A DNA stretch of 64,000 nt from Chloranthus sessilifolius (lineage: Eukaryota > Streptophyta > Magnoliopsida > Chloranthales > Chloranthaceae): contig CM037598.1 in assembly GCA_021018995.1 (NCBI GenBank), forward strand, positions 42,400,685 to 42,464,684. The letters are read 5' to 3'. The position numbers were made by a program, and so were the translations under genes. Below, piece by piece: positions 42,101 to 52,880 of this stretch (position 1 is its first letter; each line of letters opens with the position of its first letter). Below the pieces are notes generated by a model that saw nothing but the letters and a program-made list of their open reading frames with translations, had not been told where the DNA came from and made no database searches.

Positions 42101-42532
42101 GGAGACCCTGTTAAAATACAATGAAGAGAAGAATAGAGCTAATAGGATGGAGGATGTGATCAAGAATCTACAGGTGGCCTTGAGATTGGTGGAGGAGAGG
42201 GCCAATGATTATGCTAAGACTACTTTAACATTACAGTAGACCTTGTCTGATATTGGTGACAGAGACTTAGAAAAAGCGCAACCAAACTCTTCACTGGTGT
42301 TGCCCCTCCCCTGCCAACTGGCCCTAAGCCGAAAGAGCCAAGAAAAATCAAGCCTGACATCAACATAAAGGAGTCTGCTTTAAAGCCAGAGACAACTCCA
42401 AAGAAGAGGAGCAACACCAAGCAAAGGAGGACTACTTCAAAGAGATCCCAGTCCACTGCTGCTACTCTCAAGAAAGCAAAAAGCAAAGGTGTCCAAGACA
42501 AGATTGATGCAGCAGAAAATTCAGATGATTAG
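39153..42532 (+). pseudogene. Element A accessory protein (Transposase_32-like, Pro-rich tail), broken
   Basis: ATGGCCACGGGTTC at 39153 matches the start in C; a small indel then shifts the frame to 39219. Order: basic NLS-like region (KKKSAPRKRARAHPPIKSPE), domain with ATLLPLLRPPLQLVFPRLVQ, KYNPECGLGPPLTATILEIA, IRKRDLHPGL, FMDGVLRKNVYC, AAKLIFEGMKDINEKVKREQ and WGISGTLIEKKKKKK, then a Thr/Pro-rich linker of about 450 residues (40366-41795), a helical part, and a basic C-terminus (TPKKRSNTKQRRTTSKRSQS) ending at 42532. Stops at 39450, 39615, about 39702 and 39951, plus frame changes. The stop at 39450 is also in C. Probably a nuclear protein; function unknown. Confidence 0.72.
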
Positions 42533-43400
42533 ATTTGTACATGTAGTTAGTTAGATTTTTTTTGTAGAATCTTTTTGTAGTTATTTTCACTTGCATTGCA
42601 CAAATTCCTATGTTCTAAATGAAAATTCTCTTTGGTAGCTTTTATCTCAAGTTTATTTGGTCTACTTTATTTATACTATTTGTTTGTTTAGTTATTGTAC
42701 TTGTTTGTGTGAGTGTGGTTTGCTACTTTTACTTACCTTGTTTGCTATCCTTTTTTTACCAATATACCCTGCTGCACATGTCCTTTATCTTTGAACCAGT
42801 GAGGACACTGTTCCTCATAAGTTTGGGGGTGTGGCAAGGTATGCCAATGATGGAGTTAATCTAAGTGCAGCAGAATCAAGTGAGTAAGATAAAAATAGAG
42901 CTGAGTCACCTATGAAACTTTGAAAATAAGGGATGTTAAAATTCTGCAGACCTGTAGGCATTAAAAGCATTTAAATTTTAATATTTCCATGAGGTGAACA
43001 TCAAGAAAACTCATTTGTGTCAGCACTTAGTGAACCATCAAAGAGGGAAAAAGGTAAGGACATGCCTATGAGTTCAATGGAAGACCATACCTAGTGAGAT
43101 TTGGGCCTACAAATTTTTTTCTCTTTGAGGAGTGTCTTAGGCAATTCTTTTTGCTCTAAAGATTGGCTGAGTCTATTTCCTCACTAGAAGTTAGGCATCT
43201 CCAAGTTGAAACAACTAACAGTACCCCTGACATTTAGGAAAGGATCAAGGTCGTCTCTTGGACAGTTTGAGCTTAAAGATACCAAACCCAATAACCTGCC
43301 CTTGTGCATACACCTTTTGAGCCTTAATTTCTAGTTTTCTTCAAAATATATCGGAGTATTTATACCTAAACCTATGGACCTGATTCAAACCTGCTCCCAC
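42533..43400 (+). other. 3' region of element A with a PPT-like motif, then truncation
   Basis: GAGGACACTGTTCCTCATAA precedes GTTTGGGGGTGTGGCAAGG at about 42797-42839; the text after it aligns with B 34316-34860. At about 43400 the similarity stops and Tat-like sequence begins, so the 3' LTR of A is not present here. Confidence 0.6.
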
Positions 43401-44302
43401 TATGAGAATTCAGAAGGTAAAGGAGAAGGAGTTAAAGATGGACAAGCAAAAAGAGTAAAAAAGAAAAGAGATAGAAAAACCATGGGGCATGTACAATCAA
43501 AAACCCCAAGGAAGAAGTGTATTACGACAACTGGAATCCAATCAAGGAAACCATTTAATCCGAGAATACCTTCAAAATTCCTAACCCTTTCAAAGCCATG
43601 GCCAAGATACATCCCTAGAAAAAGCCCTCTTTAAGGTCTATGAGCAGTCAGAGTATCTATTATGTCAGCACGAGCCAAGCAGAGAGACAACAAGAACTCC
43701 ATCCAGTCGGCTATGACGGAGCCAACGTCCATGTCGTGGCCTTTGAGAAAATAAAGAGAAAAGAAAAAGGAAAAGCTAAAAGTAAAATGGACATGGTGAA
43801 CACTCGAAAGGGTGTCATTGGTAAAAACATCGAGCTTGTGCGGACCAGGAGAAAACTCGAAAAGGCACCTGAGGTAAAAATGCATACCAACAAATGTAAT
43901 GAAAACCTGAAAAAGGCACTACGGGTAAAAAGAGGGCAACAACGGGCACGACAAATACCCATCTTGGGTGTTGTGAGTAAAAATATTTTAAAATAAAAAG
44001 AAAAAATGAAAAAAGGAGAAAATCTTTGTTACTCCCTTGGTTACATTCCCGATCCATCTGGTCGCCACATGGGCTGCTCATGTTACCTCAAATCAGGTCC
44101 TGATCAGGTATGTCTTTGGACCGCACCATCAAATGCATGACCCGAGATAAGGAGAAAGGGTCGATTCAATCAGAAGGGATCGATGTTCCAACCTTGGTAA
44201 AAAATGTTGAACCTCACTCTGGCCAAACCACAGGAACGGGTTCGGCTATACTCCGAATGGGACTTGTCACCTCATCTGAAGGTTGAGGCATCAAAAAAAA
44301 AG
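43401..44302 (+). other. Non-coding 3'-type region of F
   Basis: Units such as AACACTCGAAAGGGTG, GAAAACTCGAAAAGGCAC and GAAAACCTGAAAAAGGCAC repeat at about 43800-43940. This spaced motif is common between integrase and the 3' LTR in Tat/Ogre-type elements. The ORF at 43640-43996 is probably incidental. Confidence 0.45.
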
Positions 44303-44790
44303 GAAAAGGAGAAAACCACACTTATAGAAGATAATAAATTTCCCTTTTCCATTTTCTTGCTGGCATTGTGCACACACCACGAAAAAGATGGTAGGTGTGA
44401 TGCCCGGTTTCTTCCTTTAAGGAGAGGAGAAGACCACACTTATAAAAGATAATAAATTCCCCTTTCCCATTTTCATGTCGGCACTGTGCACACCACACCT
44501 CGCAAAAGATGGTCAGTGTGATGCCAAATTCCTCCCTTCAAGGAGAGGAGATGAACACACTTATAAAAGATAATAAATTTCCCTTTCCCATTTGCATGCC
44601 GGCACTATGCACCACATCTTAAAAGGATGATTGGCGTGATACCCGGTTTCTCCCTTTTACAAAAGCAAAGAAAGACAATGACTGTGTAAGATAATAGATT
44701 TCCCTTTTCCATTTACATGTCTGTACTGTGCTTACACCACATCTTAAAAAATAATCGGTGTGATGCCTTATTTACCCTTTTATAAAATTG
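44303..44790. repeat. Four tandem ~120-bp repeats
   Basis: Each unit holds CCACACTTATAAAAGATAAT, AAATTTCCCTTTCCCATTT, GGCACTGTGCACACCAC and GGTGTGATGCCCGGTTTC. Units start near 44303, 44428, 44549 and 44670 and become more divergent to the right. Confidence 0.8.
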
Positions 44791-44879
44791 AAAAGCAATA
44801 AAAAATATTAAGAAAATATATATATCAAAAAATATCTAACAGGGGTTCTTATGCCCCTCCCTGTGGTGTTTTGATCTTT

Positions 44880-46222
44880 AGAAAAGGATATGTGTAGGTC
44901 TAGGTCAACGACGTAACTCACGCTTCAAAGCTTGAATCTCTGCATGTAAAGGGGCCTCTCGGACATTCCGATCTATCATCCAGCGACCATGAAAGCCCTT
45001 GTATCAGTTTCGGGAGGCATCAGTAGCACTAAGAACATCATTTAAGGCTCCTTCCAGATGAAGGACCTCACACTCTGCAACATCAGCTCTTGCTTTTGTA
45101 ACATCTGCTCTAACCTACTATTTCTCTAAATACTCGTGCAGGACCCATTTCTCATCTACTAACAGCTCAATCCGAGCCAGTAGTGCCAACTCCTTCCTTG
45201 GTCAAGGACCCTCTACACCATTGCTCTCCGCCCGATCTAAGCAATGGATAGAAGGCTTCTCGAATAACAGCCAAGTCTCATACTCTCGAGAAGTCAAGAG
45301 AGAACACCCTGCCTCCAAGCCACACATATGCATTGACTAATGCATCTCCCAAAGAGCGGCTATCCTATCCATGTTCCCAAAGGATCCCCAACATAAAATC
45401 AGTCAGCACAAGGGAGGTCTCTCCGAGCAGGGCACCTACTGAATATAACCAAACTGGTGCAGCACTCGAGATGGGAAATAATAGGTACTGCCAGTCAAGC
45501 CAAGAAGGGTGATACCCTCATTAGCATCAGTGCATGCTCTGGCTCAATGATGATATCCATCTTTGGCTGGTTCAGATCCACCAACTTGTCAGCATCAAAC
45601 TGGTCTATTAGTCAGGATAGCTTCACCTTGGAGCCAGTCATATCCTGGGACGAAGGGTAATCCTCGATCATCTCAATCACCTTTGCATGATCTGGTTCAT
45701 GGGGGCAAACCACTGGTATCCCTCCTATCCTGATCCCAGTAATCATTGACCAGTCCATAGGGGTGATGGTCATCTATGCTATGAACATGTGAAAGGTCAT
45801 CGTCTCAGGATGAAACCGCTCCACCAGGGCCTTCACGTAGGCCTTATCCCCCCTCATAGTCGGGCATGACAAGAAGTCCCCAAATCCGGCCTGGGCCAAA
45901 AGGAACCTCACGACTTGGGGAAGATGAACAAAGAGGCGCTGAAGGTCTTACAGACCTCTGTGGAACATGATTGGGGGCGGAGACTACATCAAAGAGGCCC
46001 GAGCAGATAAAAACAACCAAGGGATACATCTTTTACCTTACTGGTTCTGCCGAAGTTGGAGATGTGGGTGTAATGCTGATGCAGTAATCCACCGCGGGCT
46101 GCTTCGCCCTGCATTTCCCACCAGTCACGAGAAGAACGCTACACCTGAATAAGGTGCTCCCCCCTGGTACCATAAATCAAATCGGGACCACCTTCCTAGC
46201 CCTGTTCCTCTTCACTTGACAT
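44880..46222 (-). pseudogene. Antisense plant-mobile-domain (PMD)-like gene of F, rearranged
   Basis: Minus strand from ATG 46222: a frame with GGPDLIYGTRGEHLIQV, MQGEAARGGLLHQHYTHISN, a GT donor at 46036, then (after an AG near 45984) MFHRGL and DLQRLFVHLPQVVRFLLAQA, CPTMRGDKAYVKALVERFHP, MTITPMDWSMITGIRIGGIP. The latter pattern (ALVERW.PET, then MTIT..D) is typical of the PMD family. It jumps at about 45530 to a segment reading TYYFPSRVLHQFGYIQ (as in the DUF7745-like gene of D) and a coiled-coil tail (ELALLARIELLVDEKWVLHE). Several stops. Seemingly a recombined or deleted version of the two antisense genes of D. Confidence 0.65.
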
Positions 46223-46527
46223 CCTGAGAAAAAGAGAGGAAGAGGGGCACTGGCAACAAGTATAAGAGGGTAAGTATGCTCCACATAGATTCGGAGGGGT
46301 GTGTTAAACGACATTTAAAAAAATAAAAATAAAAAAACCCGCCACATTTTTTTTTCTTCTTTCTTTCTTTCAAAAAATTATCTCAAAATTTTCAACCAAA
46401 ACTCACCCAAGGCACCCACATAAATCAAGGAAAGATTCAAAAAATGTCAATATTTGCCAAGGAGCATCATTTGTGCAAAACCCTAATTCTGCTTAGTTGC
46501 TCTAATCATGGGGTTCCGTGATGGGAA

Positions 46528-47400
46528 TTGGTGCTAAGTTTCTATGAAGGTTTGAATGATCAAACCTGGCAATGGATTGATGATACCTATGGGGGTATGT
46601 TTTTATCATTTACTGCAACAGATGCATGGGCACTTTTAGGGACCCCTAGTGTCCAATCGGTGCAACCCTTAGCACAAAGACGGACTGATCCATAGAATTC
46701 AGGAAGTACATCCCCTCAACGAGGAGGGTTGTACAACTTGAAATCTAAGAAAAACTTTCTTTAAAAGATGAAACTTTTGAAGAAGATGATTTGGTCCATG
46801 TTGGGTGTAAAATCGCACCCAACATCACAAGGAGGTGTGATTCGTGGTCTTAACCAAAATCTTGCCCAAGAGGTCCATGTTGGGTGTAAAATCATGCCGA
46901 AGAGATTCGTGGTCTTAACCAAAAATCTTGCCCACAACAACCCAAATCATCCCGCTACAGCATGTTCCTTCTAGTGTTCGGACAATAATTTTGGTTGTGT
47001 AAATATTTATAATCGAACCTGGAGGAAACAACCAAATCTATCCCGGTAACATAATTCGCTATGGAGAAACACTCAGCCTTATTAGCTGACGAATGCTCCA
47101 CAATTTTTTTTGCCATTCATGGGACAACCACATTATCCACCTCAAGGGTCTAACTCATTGGAGGAAACCATATTGCAGGTAGTCCAGACCTGCCGGCAAT
47201 AAAGCCGACACCACAAGCGTTAACTCCACACTCTCTCGACATCCCAGACTACACTAGTAACTCAAATCAAGGAACTAGATAAAGGAGCAGAGGTTGGGTT
47301 GCCCATGCAGCCTGTTAATGATAGGGAAGGCAAAGTAATGGCTGGAGAGACCTTGTCTTCTTCTAATTTGCCAGTGCTTTAATGAGCGCTTTGACCCTGC
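46528..47400 (+). pseudogene. Element E gag fragments
   Basis: FYEGLNDQTWQWIDDTYGGM followed by FLSFTATDAWALL matches the Athila gag block (compare FYQGIDSKSRDMVDASCGGT in B). Further on: PFMGQPHYPPQGSNSLEETI and VTQIKELDKGAEVGLPMQPV. Many stops and frame changes. A 64-bp duplication (GTCCATGTTGGGTGTAAAAT) occurs near 46795 and 46880. Confidence 0.6.
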
Positions 47401-47517
47401 CAATCTATCAATGCATCCATAGCGCTTCTTGGGAGGTAACCCAAGCATTTGTAAAGTAACTTATTTTTAGGAGTGAGTCAGTTAAATTTGGCTGAGAACA
47501 GAGTCTCAGGTAAATTT

Positions 47518-47791
47518 CGACCGATTGAAATAGATTTTTCAACCCGTCCAATTAATCTAAAAGGAAGGAAACACAACAAAAGCCAAAGCTTTTACTACGT
47601 TCAAACTGATCGAGATAGAGTTTGATCGATCGAAATGGCGAATTACACTTCAAAGTTGAAGCAGACCTAGAGCAATCCCTTTATGCTCTATTTTTGCGAC
47701 TAGTCGAAATGGATTTTTGACCGATCGAATATACAAGTGTTGGGCTATTTAAAGCCCTTCAGACCGATCGAAATCTATTTTTGATCGGTCT
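47518..47791. repeat. Array of GACCGATCGGTC-type motifs (family E)
   Basis: Copies: CGACCGATTGAAAT near 47518, ACTGATCGAGAT near 47605, TGATCGATCGAAAT near 47623, GACTAGTCGAAAT near 47698, GACCGATCGAAT near 47719, GACCGATCGAAAT near 47762 and TTGATCGGTC near 47781. Pairs are often arranged head-to-head around (A/T)TTTTT at 17-22 bp spacing. Upstream of the E accessory-ORF start. Confidence 0.8.
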
Positions 47792-47930
47792 TGCCCTAGT
47801 TTTCCCCAACAATTTTCTTCTTCCTTGAGCCCTGTGTCATTTAAACCTTTGGCACGCGCCTTTCCACCTTCCAACCATCCATCATCCCTATTAAACAAGA
47901 CCCTTCGCCTTCTCCATAACCTTTCCTTAT

Positions 47931-47937
47931 AAAACCA
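47931..47937 (+). promoter_or_regulatory. TATA-like box before the E accessory ORF
   Basis: TTCCTTATAAAACCAGC, 70 bp upstream of ATG 48004, with the palindrome array further upstream. Confidence 0.5.
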
Positions 47938-48003
47938 GCACCCATTTTGCCCATCTCATTCATCTTTTCATCAGAAAACCTGTTTCTAAAACCCTCTTCC
48001 ACC

Positions 48004-48241
48004 ATGGCCGACGATGATGCTAGCTAGTTCGAGATTCGAGAGGTCATCGAGAATCGAATCTAGAGGGACGATCCCGGGATGTCCCGGGTCAAAATGCAGA
48101 TTTGGGAGTAAATGCTCCTACTAGCAAGGAAGGCTAAAATGGTTGGCCCTGCTTTGTCGACTTCCCCTCTTCCCCCTCCCAAGCACCACTGTCCTCAACC
48201 ATCCTCTCCACTGTCGCCCTCGGCTTGGATCCGATCGTTTT
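48004..48241 (+). pseudogene. Element E accessory ORF remnant
   Basis: ATGGCCGACGATGATGC starts a frame MADDDAS, then FEIREVIENRI, MSRVKMQIWE and PALSTSPLPPPKHHC, with early stops. Its position after array, TATA and leader corresponds to the accessory ORFs of A, B, C and H. Too short to show the domain. Confidence 0.4.
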
Positions 48242-49970
48242 AAAGACCTCGGTTTTGTCGCGCCTTATTTTGGGTCGCTCTCGCAGTTTAAACTTGTTTA
48301 ACTTTTTCCTAGGTTTTTAATTTCTTTTCAAATGGAGTGTGTAAATTATACAATGTTAATATATTGTCTCTTTTATTTTTCTATTATTATTCTTGTGGTT
48401 GCTTAATTATGTGGATGTGTTAATAGTACTGTTGAACAGGTTTGGAGGAGGTTCTTTGTTCCTCTTTGTCCATGAGTATTTTAGTTTAACAATTTTGGGG
48501 TTTTTGACCGAACCTGTCTGATGGATTGACTGCAGCATTTTAGCCTAGGTTTAACCAGGCTACAATGCTTATTGATTGGTCTTTTTCACACCTCTTTACA
48601 GTTGCCTTATTGGTTGTATAGCATTTATAGTTTTGTACAATGAGGACATAGCACCGCTTAGGTTTGGGGGTGTGTCTGTGCTTAGTGTGATTATTATTTC
48701 CATCTGTCGCATCACAAATGACCAGTATTTTTTTTATATATACCCTCAAAATTTTGTTTTAAAACCATCATGAAAATTTTATTTTGTCCTAGTTTTCAAA
48801 ATGTAGTCAAAGATGCATGTAATTTTAATTTTTAGATACCCATGCCATGATAAAATAGCGGTTGTTTAGAAAAATTAGTCCCAATGTGAACATTTAAGGA
48901 CTAGTCCGGATTCCATGCTTAGAAATTTTTTTCACCATTTGCCATGCTTAGGTCCTGAAATCAATGGACTAGTTCGAATCTGGAATTTTAGGAGTCCAAG
49001 AATCGACTCAAACCCGGAAAGCTTTAGAACCTTTGTTGTCATTCCTGATGAGTGCTAACTAAACTTGGAGTATTCTTGAAATTCGTGCTTAAACTGTTTA
49101 ATCTCATACGCTTACTTTGGTTTGTTGATCATGCATTGTTCATATTATGGCACTAGAATTCATTATATCTGAATTCAAAATAAATAGGCATCATTTCAAC
49201 CAATAAAGGGAATGATCAAAGGCCATCTATTGGCTCGTTTGGGCCCAAAATGTCCCACCTTATAGTCAGTTACCTTGTTGCACCCCTTTGAGCCTTAATT
49301 GAAATTTTTTGCCTTTACATGTTTCTTGATAAGCCATTCAACCATACCTCAACAACATTGCTGAAAATGTAAGCCCTACCCTTCAATCTCTGAAAAATCG
49401 GAAGAAGAATGGGAGCAAAAATAGGAAGTATAGGGGAGTGAGGAGATATGCTTCCAAGAAGCTTATGGAAAAACTGAGAAGAAGAAAAAGGGAGAGAAAA
49501 GGAAAAAGAAAAGAAAAATATAGAAAAGAAAATTATGAGGTGGAAATCCAAAAAGAAGTTGAAGGAATAAAAAGAAGAAAGAGTTGAGAAAAGAAAACAA
49601 AGAGAAATTATGAAAAATCGGAAAAAGAAAGAGCCAAAAATAGAAAATCAAGTTGAGTTCTTTTCTGATTTCTCAGAGTTATTTGAATCCCAACTTCCCC
49701 TTCTTTCTTAACCATCACCCAAGCCCCATTACAACCTTGAAAAAATACCTTTTTAATCCGATCTTGAGTGATAAATGCCTTGTGGTGGGTGATGATACAA
49801 TGACTATGGTACGTTGTGTAACATGCATGGGAAACAAACATCATTATTCTATAAGGTTATTATTAGATTTCTATGAGGCACCATCCTTCTCATGTCATGT
49901 GGTATCTTCTAAATTATGTTGTAACTCTATTCCACATGTGTGCAGAAAAGTAGCCCAGTCATCACTGTGA
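48242..49970 (+). other. 3' region of element E
   Basis: ATGAGGACATAGCACCGCTT and AGGTTTGGGGGTGTG at about 48640-48674 repeat the conserved PPT-like motif. CCATCTATTGGCTCGTTTGG to GAGCCTTAATTG (49215-49300) aligns with the post-ORF region of A and B. A purine-dominated tract (GGAGAGAAAAGGAAAAAG) covers 49385-49640. No gene. Confidence 0.55.
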
Positions 49971-50500
49971 CATTATTGAGAGTGTATGCCTAAAGTGAGG
50001 ATTGAGTCGAGACTTGGGATCCGACGATTCCTGATTTGGATTGATCCAAAGAAAAAAAGATTTAAGCATTGGCACCGACACACAACACTCTAGGCATGGA
50101 AGAAAGATTGGTCCAAGGATTGGAGCATTGGGTTGATTGGAATAAGCATCAATGGGATTGACACATACTTCGAGCAAGGAGTACCCCCGAGCTTTCGAAA
50201 GCATCTCCAAAACCCTTACGAATCATCTCAAAACCCTTAGGAATGATCCCAAATCCTTAGGAATCAACCTAGCCTTCTACGACCCATTAGAGACCTTCTC
50301 GGGTCCGGTTCGAAACCTCCTGAGCAATGGATAGAAAGAGCAGTGCCAAAGTTTTCATAGACCTCTTCTGTAGCTAAGGCCTATACCATTGGAAAGACAA
50401 TGTTCCCTTCTTTCCAACGAGCCTATAATCACCTCAATCCGAGTTGTATATAAAAAATTATGGCAATTTGAAAATGGTGCAAAAATGCAGGAAATTATAG

Positions 50501-50671
50501 TAGCGTGTATATTATACACGCTAAGCCAATTTTTTACTAAAATTAGCCTAGTGTGCATGTTATGCACGTTAGGCAAAATTGGTTTATTCCTCCAGAGCAG
50601 GCCCTAGATTTCCTTATTTTCTTAGGGAATACTGTTCCCAAGCTTAGCATGTATAATATACACGCTAAGCT
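50501..50671. repeat. Palindromes of the TAGCGTGTATA family in the D 5' LTR
   Basis: At 50501-50523 two 11-bp arms (TAGCGTGTATA / TATACACGCTA) flank one base: a perfect 23-bp palindrome. Diverged copies lie at about 50548-50573 and 50642-50671. Upstream of the LTR TATA box. Confidence 0.9.
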
Positions 50672-50940
50672 TAGGAATAGTATTTTTTGGGAAAATGTCC
50701 AGATTTTTAATTTGAGGTTTGACTTGTTGACCACCCCAATTTCAGGGTGGGTTTCTTGAGGACTGTTTCACCCCCATTAGTTCTATTTGCAACCCTTTAG
50801 CCATTTAAAGCACCACCCCATCATCTACCATTAAACCCATTTCCCACCTATCTAAGCTCCCAAAAACCTAGAAACCTTAGATCCCTATTACCTAATTGCT
50901 AACCCAATGAGCAGTTTAACCCTTCACTAATCCCATCCAA

Positions 50941-50954
50941 CTCTATAAATAGAG
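50941..50954 (+). promoter_or_regulatory. TATA box of the D 5' LTR
   Basis: CTCTATAAATAGAG, itself nearly palindromic, repeated in the 3' LTR at 58324-58337, each followed by a C-rich run. Confidence 0.75.
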
Positions 50955-51655
50955 AACCACCCCCCCTTACTTAAGGGCTTGAAAATTTTCAAAATGAGAG
51001 AAAATCCTATAGAGTTCCCTCTTCCCTTTTGAACACTAAACCTCCAAAATTCCATAATTGAGTTCACCCTTCTAGATCCCATTTTCCATTACCAAACCCT
51101 TAGATTTGGCTAGAATAGGCCTTAGCCTTCTTCTCCGACCTTCCAGTTTCCAAGCCTTGGAGGTTCAAACCCATTTGCTATCAGAAACTCACCGAAAGCG
51201 CATTAACACGAAGGTCGACAGCGGTGCTACAAGGGCCCAAGAGCTCCAGCTCTCCTTTCTATTCTTCTACCTTCTTTTTCTCTTCTTTAATCCTAGAATT
51301 TCAGCCGTTACGTCGCCAAAATTCCAGTGATTGCGGAGGGCTCAAATAGGATCGTAGTGCTTTTGGGCAAGGAGGAGTGCCGTTCTTTTTTTTTATTTTT
51401 TATCATTTGGACATAAGTAAAGACAACTTACGAGCGGGTTGATCGAGTGCCTAACACCTTCCTGATCAATAATCAAAGCCCCTACCCAAGAGCCTTTGGC
51501 AAAGACCGGTAAATTGGAGTCATATTTTTGTACTTTGGTGCTTACGTATTGATTTTTGAGGTATCCTGGGTCACCAAAAGCTCCGGGTGGCGACTCCATC
51601 ATTTTTTAGAGAGTGTGTATCATCGCGACGGACCTGTAAAGTCCACGGTTGCACA

Positions 51656-51674
51656 GATAGAGACTCTGCTGAGG
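51656..51674 (+). other. Primer-binding region of element D
   Basis: GATAGAGACTCTGCTGAGG directly after the LTR end. Confidence 0.55.
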
Positions 51675-51714
51675 ATTTTCAGACCACACAAGGCAGGTCT
51701 TACCGCACAAGGCA

Positions 51715-52440
51715 CATGTTGAGTATAGCCGAATTGGCGTAGCACCCGAGATGGGAAGTAATGAGTACTGCCCATCAAACCTAGAAGGGTGATTCCCTCA
51801 TAATCTCTAGGTTGAACTATCGGGAGGTACCATCAAGCCATGGAAGCCTCCTTACCAGCTCAGCCTCTTTCAGCCAAAGACACATCTCGCGTGTATTCCC
51901 CTTAGGCAACTTGGAGCATCGACCCAAAAAGCAATGAGCTACCTCTCCCCAGACCACATAAAAGCGGGGCACGGATCCGAATATAGCAAGATGCTCCCCA
52001 AGCTAGACTGGAAGAAGAGCAGGGCATCTCTAGAAGCACTCCACCTTGCGTGAGGTAAAGGCATCAAGACCACTGTAAAGCTTGGCCATCACAATACTCA
52101 TCACAGAGCAGCCACTTTGAAGCACCGCCATTACATCGCAGAGTGCAAGGGAGAAACTCTCTCGCCTCGTGTAAAAGAGGACCTTCGAGAGAAGGCAAAG
52201 GGCAAAAGCATTCACGTTATGAATATTTCTGATCAATAATTTTTGCAAACTTTCATCGTCGAAAAGTTCTCTTAGGAATTTCAAGTGTCGGTGTCAGCTC
52301 AAGAGTTCTAAAGCGGAAGACATGGGTTTTCACATCCCAATGAGAAACCGTATCATGGATAAGATCCCAAAACAAGGGAACATCAAGGAAAAAGGAGAGA
52401 CGAGCAAGCCCTGACTCGATCTAAACCCATGAGTTCACTC
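51715..52440 (-). pseudogene. Antisense DUF7745-like gene of element D
   Basis: Minus-strand frames give SGLARLSFFLDVPLFWDLIH, DTVSHWDVKTHVFRFRTLEL and TPTLE, then (after a frame change near 52290) NIHNVNAFALCLLSKVLFYT, AVLQSGCSVMSIVMAKLYSG, and finally HYFPSRVLRQFGYTQHVP. The order FWD....VFRF..LELTPTLE, then a VLFY/LSYF-type block with 'A.LY', and R.LRQFG.TQ.VP is that of plant DUF7745 / retroelement-associated proteins. No catalytic function is known. Broken by at least one frameshift and stops. Its promoter would lie at about 52500-52700, next to a palindrome array. Confidence 0.6.
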
Positions 52441-52694
52441 TCGTTCAAACTATCAAGCTAATGTTTTAGAAATTTGGGCCCTACACCCAAGGAGGGAAGT
52501 ATAAAAATCCCGCCCCGGTAGGAGCAGGGTCGTGAAGCATGTCCATGGTCATACAAAGTCATTTAAGGAATCACAATTCGATGTAGGACAATGGATCCAC
52601 CCTCGAGCAAAAAAGATAAAAAAATTTGAGCAAAATTCAAAACCCAACATAAAATGAAGAAAAAGGAGTGCATTCTCAGGTCTTATAGGCCCAC
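52441..52694 (-). promoter_or_regulatory. Putative promoter and leader of the antisense DUF7745-like gene
   Basis: On the minus strand, GATTTTTATACTTCCC at about 52500 is TATA-like, downstream of the palindrome array at 52695-52880. Confidence 0.4.
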
Positions 52695-52880
52695 CATTGT
52701 CTGAAAAACACTTAGCGTGTATAAAATACACACTCATTCAAAAATACCCAGAAAATGCCTAGAATGTATATTATACACACTATACCAAAAATGTCCAAAA
52801 AATGCCTAGCATGTATAATATACACGCTAGACCAAAACTGCCCAAAAAATGCCTAGCGTATATAATATGAACTCTAGACA
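52695..52880. repeat. TAGCGTGTATA palindrome array between the two antisense genes
   Basis: Four copies: TTAGCGTGTATAAAATACAC near 52711, CCTAGAATGTATATTATACA near 52757, CCTAGCATGTATAATATACA near 52806 and CCTAGCGTATATAATATGAA near 52852. About 46-49 bp apart, separated by AAAA(T/A)(A/T)(C)CC(C/A)AAAAATG linkers. Confidence 0.85.

Larger units (their letters stand above)
17909..43400 (+). mobile_element. Athila-type LTR retrotransposon A (interrupted by B; 3' end missing)
   Basis: Order: 5' LTR (17909-20619), PBS, gag, protease, RT, RNase H, integrase (to about 26962), spacer, [element B inserted at 27194], palindrome array, accessory-ORF leader, accessory ORF (39153-42532) and 3' region with a PPT-like motif. 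The order gag-pro-RT-RH-INT plus a 3' extra ORF and the primer site TGGCACCGCTGCTGGGGA fit the Athila branch of Ty3/gypsy. Without B it spans about 14.6 kb. The right end is lost around 43400, where Tat-like sequence (F) begins, so no 3' LTR is seen. All coding parts carry stops or frameshifts. Confidence 0.85.
43401..46486 (+). mobile_element. Tat-like retroelement fragment F
   Basis: Contains a sense 3'-type region with repeated 'GAAAACTCGAAAAGG' units (43790-43960), a 120-bp tandem repeat and an antisense plant-mobile-domain gene closely related to that of element D. No LTR is seen; both borders are approximate. Confidence 0.55.
46487..49970 (+). mobile_element. Athila-type remnant E
   Basis: Contains a decayed gag, an 'ALLGR.PKH' block (GCGCTTCTTGGGAGGTAACC) that usually lies after the integrase in Athila elements, an internal palindrome array, a TATA-like box, an accessory-ORF remnant and the conserved PPT-like motif. 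No RT or integrase. Borders are approximate; the D LTR follows. Confidence 0.6.
50160..51655 (+). repeat. 5' LTR of element D (left edge uncertain)
   Basis: Aligns with the 3' LTR from CACATACTTCGAGCAAGG onward and ends AAGTCCACGGTTGCACA. The TGTAGACACC start of the 3' LTR is missing; sequence between about 49970 and 50160 may belong to this LTR or to E. Confidence 0.7.

Noticed and set aside
43640-43996. 118-codon basic ORF as a DNA-binding protein
   Set aside because: Lys/Arg content comes from repeated non-coding GAAAACTCGAAAAGG units typical of Tat 3' regions.
49653-49970. 105-codon ORF in the E/D border region
   Set aside because: Composition follows AT-rich non-coding sequence, no homology pattern, and it lies in the 3' region of E.
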